DNA of 64,000 nt. Origin: Paenibacillus_AB hodogayensis. GTDB lineage: Bacteria > Bacillota > Bacilli > Paenibacillales > NBRC-103111. Shown here piece by piece: positions 58,424-64,000 of the stretch. Position 1 is the first letter of the stretch, and each line of letters opens with the position of its first letter. A program made the position numbers and the translations under genes. Under the pieces are notes generated by a model. That model was not told the origin of the DNA, did not search any database, and worked only from the letters and a program-made list of their open reading frames with translations. The stretch lies in the NCBI RefSeq assembly GCF_039536325.1, contig NZ_BAAAYO010000014.1:124001-188000 (forward strand). Reading direction: 5' to 3'.

Positions 58424-59941
58424 CTATTGGTTGTTTTTGGCCCATGCGTCCAGCTGCTTCTGCTTCTCGGCAATGATCTTGTCCAGACCGGACGCTTTCA
58501 GCTTGTCCATCATTTTCGGGAGCGTTTCCTTCGGATCGAGCGTTCCGGTTTCGAGGCCTCCCTTATACTGATTAAGGACGTTCGTCACGGAAGCCGATTC
58601 CGTTTTCACCGGGTCGACATTGAAGATAAAGCCCAGCGCCTTCGATTTTTTCGCCTTTTGGTTAAAATCTTTCAGCTTGCTCCAAATATCCGGCTCATTC
58701 CCTTTAAACACATAGGTGATCAATTGATTGCCGAAAAAGATACTCGAATTCGTATAGCCGCTCGTAGCTGCGGTCGTTCCTTGCGGAAAATCGATCATCG
58801 TATCCGACGTCTTGACATAATGCGTGCCTTCAATCCCATAATCCAAAATATTGAGCAGCTTGCTGTCCGAGTAGAGCAGATTGAGGAATTGCAGTGCTTT
58901 CTCCGGGTTTTTGGAATTGTGGGCAATGCCCTGCATCAGAATCGTAATGTTGCTCGTTTGGGTGACCGGCGGGGCGAATTGGACGGCTACAAGCTGTTGA
59001 CCGGTTGCCGTCATTTCCTGGGCTTCGATACCCGGCTTGATTCTGCAGAAATACGCAAACGCTTTCCCCGCACTCATCAGCGTCTGGGCGGTATCCTTCA
59101 TCGTCGCCGCTTCCTTCGGGATATACCCCTTCAAATACCATTGCCTGACCAGATTTAGCCGGTCCAAATATTGAGGGTCTTCAAACAGGTTGGCAACCTT
59201 AAACTGATTATCCAAGCCGGGAAGCACGCCGATCGAATCGTCCAGTGTATCGAAATCGCTTGTATTCATGAGGTCCGTAAAGGTCAGGTTGATACTCCCG
59301 CCGCTCAGCGGAACAAGCGGGCTCAAACCGGGCTCGTTGTCTTTGATCGTCTTGAACACTTGCTCCAGATCGTTGTAAGTCTTGATGCCATTGACATCGA
59401 TCTTGTATTTGTCGATCAGGTCTTTTCTCATCAGAATGCCGGGGCCGGCTGCAAAATCCCGAATGGTGGGCAGCGCATAGAGCTTGCCGTTGATTTTCGT
59501 TGCGTTCAGGTATGCCGGATCTATGGCGTTCAAGATGTCCTTGCCGCTTTTGGCAAGCAGGTCGTCCAGTGCAACCAGCTGTCCTTTGGCGACGCGTGTG
59601 GCATATTCGTTGCCCAGAACCGTCATGATGTCCAGCTTCTCGTTCGAGGAAAGCATCAGGTTCGTTTGCTGCTGCCATGCCCCGAAATTGATCGGCAGCA
59701 GCTTCACCGTCGCCCCGATCTTGTCTTTGACCAGCTTGTTCACCTCGTCCTGAACAAGGGCGATGTCCTTCTGCCCCGTACCGGGATAAGCCATCGTAAT
59801 TTCATAAAGCTTACCGTTCGCTGCGGAGTCGGACGGTGCCGGGCTTGTGCTTTCGGATTGCCCGCTCGAGCATGCGGACAACATCGCGCCGGACATCAGC
59901 GTAGCGGCCATCACCCAATGAACCCGCTTTCTTTTTCTCAT
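58424..59941 (-). CDS. Extracellular solute-binding lipoprotein, LplA-like
   Basis: 505 residues from ATG 59941, with GGGGAGG twelve bases upstream; an in-frame TTG lies between. The signal peptide ends in the lipobox LSAC (about Cys24), then a Ser/Pro tether. The fold is the large (about 500-residue) family-1 binding protein that pairs with LplB/LplC permeases (ITMAYPGTGQKDIALVQDEV, AYLNATKINGKLYALPTIRD). First gene of the five-gene uptake operon, preceded by the regulator genes on the same strand. Confidence 0.94.
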   Translation of the reverse strand: MRKRKRVHWVMAATLMSGAMLSACSSGQSESTSPAPSDSAANGKLYEITMAYPGTGQKDIALVQDEVNKLVKDKIGATVKLLPINFGAWQQQTNLMLSSNEKLDIMTVLGNEYATRVAKGQLVALDDLLAKSGKDILNAIDPAYLNATKINGKLYALPTIRDFAAGPGILMRKDLIDKYKIDVNGIKTYNDLEQVFKTIKDNEPGLSPLVPLSGGSINLTFTDLMNTSDFDTLDDSIGVLPGLDNQFKVANLFEDPQYLDRLNLVRQWYLKGYIPKEAATMKDTAQTLMSAGKAFAYFCRIKPGIEAQEMTATGQQLVAVQFAPPVTQTSNITILMQGIAHNSKNPEKALQFLNLLYSDSKLLNILDYGIEGTHYVKTSDTMIDFPQGTTAATSGYTNSSIFFGNQLITYVFKGNEPDIWSKLKDFNQKAKKSKALGFIFNVDPVKTESASVTNVLNQYKGGLETGTLDPKETLPKMMDKLKASGLDKIIAEKQKQLDAWAKNNQ

Positions 59942-60061
59942 CTGTTCGATCAACCTCCCCGATTGGATAGTCTAATCTTACTGAATGTTGCCCTGCCGTC
60001 TCTACCTAATGCAAGACTTCTTCCTGAGTGAAATCCGACACGTTATTGTTCCCGGCAGCCA

Positions 60062-60100
60062 GAAAAAAAACTGGAAGGGCGGCGAAACGCCGTCTTCCAG
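60062..60100 (-). terminator. Terminator between yesN-like gene and the uptake operon
   Basis: CTGGAAG (60071-60077) pairs with CTTCCAG, with an inner GGCG/CGCC stem; TTTTTTTT follows on the minus strand (60070-60063). It separates regulator and transport transcripts. Confidence 0.85.
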
Positions 60101-60102
60101 CT

Positions 60103-61722
60103 TCAGGATTGCCTTTCAGGGGATTGGCGGAATTCGTTCGGAGCGAGCCCCGTCCACTTTTTGAACATGCGGGCGAAGTTGGAGAAGTTCGAATAACCGA
60201 TGGCGCCGGCGATCGTGTTAATGGACTTGTTCGTTTTCCGCAGCAGCTCTTTCGCCAAATCCATCCGTTCCTTCGCCACATAATCCGAGATCGCCATCCC
60301 CGTTTCCTTCTTGAACATTCTTGTCAAATAGTCCGGGTTCAAATAGACGTGAGCGGCGATTTCGTCTCTGGTTAAGTCGGGGTTTGTCAGGTTCGCCTGG
60401 ATATAGATTTTCACCTTTTCCACCACGTTTAAGGTTTTCTCGGCTTCCCGCGCATGCCGAATCGACTGGCTCACAAGCACTTGCATCCACTTGAACAAAT
60501 CGTCGACGGAGCGCGTGGCCCGCAGTGCCGCTTCTTTATTGTCGTCGAAAATCCGATGCGCCTGGAGTCCCTTCAGGTGAAGAAAATGATACACGATTTG
60601 AAGCATGTTCTGATCAAACTCCCGGAGCCACTTCGCATGAAGCCGTTCATCCTTTTCCACAACATCGAGATAAGCCCTTATTGCCGACAGCAGCTCGTTC
60701 TCCGAATATTGCTTCAACAGCTCCGTCCAGACAAGCAGAGGCGGCTCGGGCATCGCATCGTCGTTCCGGCTCGGCGTCTTCTCGCGAGGCAGAACCAGCA
60801 CCTGATTGCGGAGCCGTATATTGTCGGCGTCCATCTTCACCAGCGTCTGGTACATGCCGACCATGTCGTGAGCAGCCGACGTTTCCCCGATATAGCAGCA
60901 TAGACTGCAATACAAATATTCGTTGGAGGCTTTGATGAAATGCTGCAGCAGCTGCTGAAGCTTCTCGAGCCCGACGGGAGCCGGGGCCATATCGGGAATG
61001 ATCAGCACCAGCATCTCGCGGTTCACTTGCACGAGCTGCCCCTTGATCCGGTATTCGCCAAGCAGCTCCTGCATGACGTTATGCAAGGCAAACTCCAGCA
61101 TTTTCTCCTCGCGGAGAACGAGTTCCTTATGCCAGCGCTGGATGCGTACCAGCACGGGCAGATGGGCGGTTTTATCGTCGTAAGGCACATTGCCTTTGGA
61201 CAAATACTCCCGGATATGCCGCGGCTCGGAAGGAATCATTTCCGTCAGCAGATCGCGCCAGAAATGCTCGATGAAGACAGGCTCATGGGAAGTCCACATT
61301 TCATAGTATTTTAAATATTTTTCCCGTTCCGCATGCTGTTCCCGCTCTCCGGCTATTTTCCCGAGCGCTTTTCCCGCTACCTCCTCCAGCTCGGGAAACC
61401 GGATCGGCTTCAGCAAATATTCGAAGCTGCCGAGCTGAATCGCCCGCTGCGCATATTTGAAATCCGCATGGCAGGTCAAAAAAATGCAGACGACCGAAGG
61501 CGCATGCTCCTTCACCCACTCCATCAGCTCCAGCCCGCTTCCTTGCGGCATCTCGATGTCGCAAATCATCAGATCGATCCTCTGATTCTCGATAATCTCC
61601 TTCGCACGCCGAATATTGTGCGAGATGTGCACGGTAGATATGCCCAGGCGCTCCCAGCTTACGCCTTCTTCAATCGTCTTGGCCGTATAAGGTTCGTCGT
61701 CTACGACAAGCAGTTGATACAT
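60103..61722 (-). CDS. YesN-type response regulator with AraC DNA-binding domain
   Basis: 539 residues. The N-terminal receiver has acidic Asp8/Asp9 (LLVVDDEPYTAK), phospho-acceptor Asp55 (LMICDIEMPQGSG) and Lys in LLKPIRFPEL. A long middle region of unknown fold follows (about 150-430). The C-terminal AraC HTH pair is clear (HVYLNPDYLTRMFKKETGMA; IGYSNFSNFARMFKKWTGLA). It would activate the uptake operon downstream. GGGAGGATTTCCGTCC precedes the ATG; 21 bases separate it from the kinase gene. Confidence 0.95.
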   Translation of the reverse strand: MYQLLVVDDEPYTAKTIEEGVSWERLGISTVHISHNIRRAKEIIENQRIDLMICDIEMPQGSGLELMEWVKEHAPSVVCIFLTCHADFKYAQRAIQLGSFEYLLKPIRFPELEEVAGKALGKIAGEREQHAEREKYLKYYEMWTSHEPVFIEHFWRDLLTEMIPSEPRHIREYLSKGNVPYDDKTAHLPVLVRIQRWHKELVLREEKMLEFALHNVMQELLGEYRIKGQLVQVNREMLVLIIPDMAPAPVGLEKLQQLLQHFIKASNEYLYCSLCCYIGETSAAHDMVGMYQTLVKMDADNIRLRNQVLVLPREKTPSRNDDAMPEPPLLVWTELLKQYSENELLSAIRAYLDVVEKDERLHAKWLREFDQNMLQIVYHFLHLKGLQAHRIFDDNKEAALRATRSVDDLFKWMQVLVSQSIRHAREAEKTLNVVEKVKIYIQANLTNPDLTRDEIAAHVYLNPDYLTRMFKKETGMAISDYVAKERMDLAKELLRKTNKSINTIAGAIGYSNFSNFARMFKKWTGLAPNEFRQSPERQS

Positions 61723-61743
61723 GGACGGAAATCCTCCCTTCTG

Positions 61744-63462
61744 TTATCCCGATATCGGAAGCACAATCCGAATCTCGGCTCCCCATTCTTCCCCGTTAGC
61801 AAATGTGATCGCAGCCTTTTCTCCATGAAGCAGACGCAGCCTGTACTTGGCGTTCCAAATCCCGAGGTGCTCCGCCTGATCGTTGATCAGATCCTCTTCG
61901 GCGGACAGCTTCCGCAACACGTCATCGGAAAAGCCTTTGCCGCTATCCTTGATGAGCAGCATCATCTGCGTCCGTTCGGGGTCGTAACTGGCGACGATAT
62001 CGAGATGAATGGGCTCATCCATCGTGACGGCATGCTTGATCGTATTTTCCACGAAAGTCTGAATAAGCAGCGGCGGCACCAGACACGACATCAGTTCATC
62101 CGGTACCGAGATATCGTAAGTCAAGTTATCTTCGTACCGCATTTCCTGGATGCGAAGATAGTTGCCGATTTGGGCGATCTCGTCGCTCAGCATCACTTCC
62201 GTTTTATTGCTCTGGAACAGCATGTACCGGAAGTAATTGACGAGGGCAAGCGCCATTTCGGGAATGACGGCATAATTGTGCACCTGGGCCGAATTGTAAA
62301 TGATGTTCATCGAATTCATGAAAAAGTGGGGATTGATCTGAAGCTGCAAATGCATCAGCTCGGCTTTTTGTTTGCTGATTTGTTCCTCGTATACGCTAAT
62401 TTTCAAATCCTGAATCGTCGCGATCATCGTGTTGAACGTTCCGTGCATCAGTTCGAATTCGTAGGAGGAGGGAACGGGTTCGATTCTCGTTTCCCATTGA
62501 CCGATGTTGACCCGTTTCATCGCCGTCATGATGCGTTGGACAGGCAGCAGGATCATCTTCCGGAACGACAGCAATTTGATCGGGATCACGATCACGGCTC
62601 CGATACAGATAAACGCGATGATATAGTTAAAGAAGGGCAGCTGCTCCAATATGGCGCTGTCCGGAATAATGGCGGCCAAGCTGAATGCTCCGCGTTCGGA
62701 CGCCGTCCGCACGACCAGGAAATGGCCGTCCGCATCGGGCTTTGGACTGTTCGCGATATCGATTCCATGCTGGCGGACGAAATCCCGATCGGTCATGGCT
62801 GCATTGTCCGCTTCGTCGATGAGGATCGCTCTCCCCTGTTCGCCCAGATGAATCAAGTTCAGCGGAACCATGATTTTGTTGACATTGACCCAGGCTCCGA
62901 CATACACTTGACCGGCTTTGACGAGATGATACAGGAAGTAGTCGTCCCCCATTCGGTAAGCATGCCACCGGTCATCGGAATAGACGCGCTCTTCTTCCAG
63001 CGTCTTCAGCCATTGCTTGATCTGGCCCTCCATGTTTTTGCGGTATTCGTAGGTTAAGCTCATATTGTCCGTCATGATCATATCGTCATTGACTCTGGAA
63101 TAGATGAGGAAGGAATCGATCGACTTGTAGGAATGGACATCGCTTGTCATTTTATTCGAAAGCGCGATTTTGGCAATATTGTACGCGTCCGTATTCCCGG
63201 TGTCAGGCTTATCGAGAGGGAGCAGGTCGGTGTCCATGGCGGCGAGCGCATACAGGTAATGATCGACCTCTCTAAGGCTGGCATCGATTTGCCCCATGTA
63301 CAGGCTCAACATATTCATGTTGGACTGGGTCACCTGATTGCGAACAACCTGGATCGCGTAGAGATTGTTGCTGATCAGCAATCCGATCAAGGGGACGGTG
63401 ATGATCAAGACGCCGAACATCAGTTTAAACCGGATTGATTTAAAGAAAGCGTTTCCAAGCAT
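61744..63462 (-). CDS. YesM-type sensor histidine kinase
   Basis: 572 residues from ATG 63462; the frame continues to 63543 but lacks a better site. Two membrane helices (about 15-33 and 283-305) flank an extracellular sensor region, then HAMP and the HisKA_7TM/LytS-like kinase core with phospho-His in LQLQINPHFFMNSMNIIYNS. The ATPase has PPLLIQTFVENTIKHA (N box) and DSGKGFSDD (G1). Such kinases sense extracellular sugars, often via the partner binding protein. Forms an operon with the YesN-type regulator. Confidence 0.95.
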   Translation of the reverse strand: MLGNAFFKSIRFKLMFGVLIITVPLIGLLISNNLYAIQVVRNQVTQSNMNMLSLYMGQIDASLREVDHYLYALAAMDTDLLPLDKPDTGNTDAYNIAKIALSNKMTSDVHSYKSIDSFLIYSRVNDDMIMTDNMSLTYEYRKNMEGQIKQWLKTLEEERVYSDDRWHAYRMGDDYFLYHLVKAGQVYVGAWVNVNKIMVPLNLIHLGEQGRAILIDEADNAAMTDRDFVRQHGIDIANSPKPDADGHFLVVRTASERGAFSLAAIIPDSAILEQLPFFNYIIAFICIGAVIVIPIKLLSFRKMILLPVQRIMTAMKRVNIGQWETRIEPVPSSYEFELMHGTFNTMIATIQDLKISVYEEQISKQKAELMHLQLQINPHFFMNSMNIIYNSAQVHNYAVIPEMALALVNYFRYMLFQSNKTEVMLSDEIAQIGNYLRIQEMRYEDNLTYDISVPDELMSCLVPPLLIQTFVENTIKHAVTMDEPIHLDIVASYDPERTQMMLLIKDSGKGFSDDVLRKLSAEEDLINDQAEHLGIWNAKYRLRLLHGEKAAITFANGEEWGAEIRIVLPISG

Positions 63463-63576
63463 GGCATCAGCCCCGTTGTGCATTTTTTGTAAGTATACCC
63501 ATTGTCCCCGGGAACGGCAATGGGAATTCCTGTTGGGGCCCATGTTTGATTTTCAGATGCCTTTACAAGAAAAAAG

Positions 63577-63619
63577 AATGATACCCCTGATTGCCACTCA
63601 AGGATATCATTTTTTTTTA
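63577..63619. terminator. Terminator downstream of the MFS exporter gene
   Basis: AATGATA (63577-63583) and TATCATT (63605-63611) form a stem with T-runs on both strands (AAAAAAG before, TTTTTTTTT after). It ends the minus-strand MFS gene and shields the kinase promoter. Confidence 0.75.
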
Positions 63620-63689
63620 GATGAATGAATGATTGAAACCCGTTGCATTCGCATTCCGAAAAGACGGCCTTGCCGCTTCAAACATGCTC

Positions 63690-64000
63690 TCAAACCTGAG
63701 CCATTGATTCATCCTTATTTTCAGTCTTGTTTTGCTTAAGGGCAATGAAAGCGACCACTATACCTAGCAGCGTAACGACGGTCGTAACGATAAACGCAGT
63801 GTGAATGGAGTGGTTCAGCTCAGCAGCCGTCATCGTCTCCAAAGTCGCATTCGAGCCCATGCTTGCGGATAGGATCGCCATAATGACCGCGAGACCGATC
63901 GCCCCGCCGATTTGCTGGCCGGTTGTAATCAGCGCGGAAGCGACGCCCTGCTCCTTGGGATCAATGCCCGTACTGCCTGCGATGAACATCGTCGTGAACA
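63690..64000 (-). CDS. MFS drug exporter (DHA2/EmrB-like), C-terminal part only
   Basis: About 103 codons to the right window edge; the frame stays open, so the start is outside. The visible part has the DHA2-type block GVASALITTGQQIGGAIGLA, two last membrane helices (HTAFIVTTVVTLLGIVVAFI) and a charged tail (KTENKDESMAQV). This matches the end of 14-helix EmrB/QacA exporters, usually about 470 residues long. Substrate unknown. Terminator at 63577-63611. Confidence 0.85.
   Translation of the reverse strand, partial: FTTMFIAGSTGIDPKEQGVASALITTGQQIGGAIGLAVIMAILSASMGSNATLETMTAAELNHSIHTAFIVTTVVTLLGIVVAFIALKQNKTENKDESMAQV

Noticed and set aside
61333..63057. 574-codon plus-strand frame
   Set aside because: Antisense across the YesM and YesN genes, whose protein motifs are unambiguous.
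1..64000. CRISPR arrays, tRNA/rRNA genes, insertion sequences, prophage genes
   Set aside because: I saw no regularly spaced repeats, no cloverleaf with a T-loop, no transposase or integrase motifs, and no phage structural genes. Short dispersed repeats are reported separately.

Overview
The window looks like a chromosomal segment of a Gram-positive, spore-former-type Bacillota, most likely Paenibacillaceae (Paenibacillus, Cohnella or a close relative). Pointers are S-layer-homology (SLH) surface proteins, YesM/YesN-type two-component regulation of an ABC sugar importer, several Gfo/Idh/MocA dehydrogenases, bacterial nitric oxide synthase, and AAGGAGG-type ribosome binding sites. I saw no rRNA, tRNA, CRISPR array, transposase or integrase. 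This assignment rests on recognised families and gene style, not on a database search.

Layout. 1-3188 is an AT-rich accessory block holding an unusual Agr-like peptide-signalling module. It has a six/seven-helix AgrC-sensor-like membrane protein without a kinase domain (cut by the left edge), AgrB, an AgrD-like peptide with Ser in place of the ring Cys, and a LytTR protein without a receiver domain. A second, degenerate AgrD-like peptide, a second LytTR protein and a second complete membrane protein follow. 3246-24800 is GC-richer housekeeping and envelope territory: two amidases, an M23 peptidase, a polysaccharide deacetylase, glutaminase, an NAD-salvage operon (Nudix/winged-helix protein, nicotinamidase, nicotinate phosphoribosyltransferase), HflX with a leader terminator, nitric oxide synthase, and an IsdG/HmoA-like haem monooxygenase. 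Two lipoprotein genes are preceded by similar ECF-sigma-type promoter motifs.

24994-33985 is a self-contained PTS operon on the minus strand, read right to left: PRD/EIIA-fused regulator, EIIA, EIIB, UlaA-type EIIC, phosphotriesterase-like lactonase, creatininase-like hydrolase, SIS sugar isomerase, then its own HPr and Enzyme I. 34206-40367 is a carbohydrate block (Tat-exported beta-helix protein, orphan solute-binding lipoprotein, oxidoreductase, AraC regulator with a small overlapping leader gene). 40720-46594 holds a TetR/MATE export pair, an alpha/beta hydrolase, an acetyltransferase and two 2-hydroxyacid-type dehydrogenases.

46903-54204 has a 1640-residue SLH-anchored glycosidase-like protein, a second SLH protein, and an ECF sigma/anti-sigma pair. 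54448-63462 is a minus-strand sugar-uptake locus: YesM kinase, YesN regulator, then solute-binding protein, two dehydrogenases and two permeases. An MFS exporter gene runs off the right edge.

The most interesting part is the left block. If the reading is right, it is a peptide quorum-sensing circuit that keeps the Agr signal-processing half but lacks both phosphotransfer domains. The private EI/HPr in the PTS operon, the hflX leader terminator, and several intergenic repeats with copies inside this window also deserve a second look.
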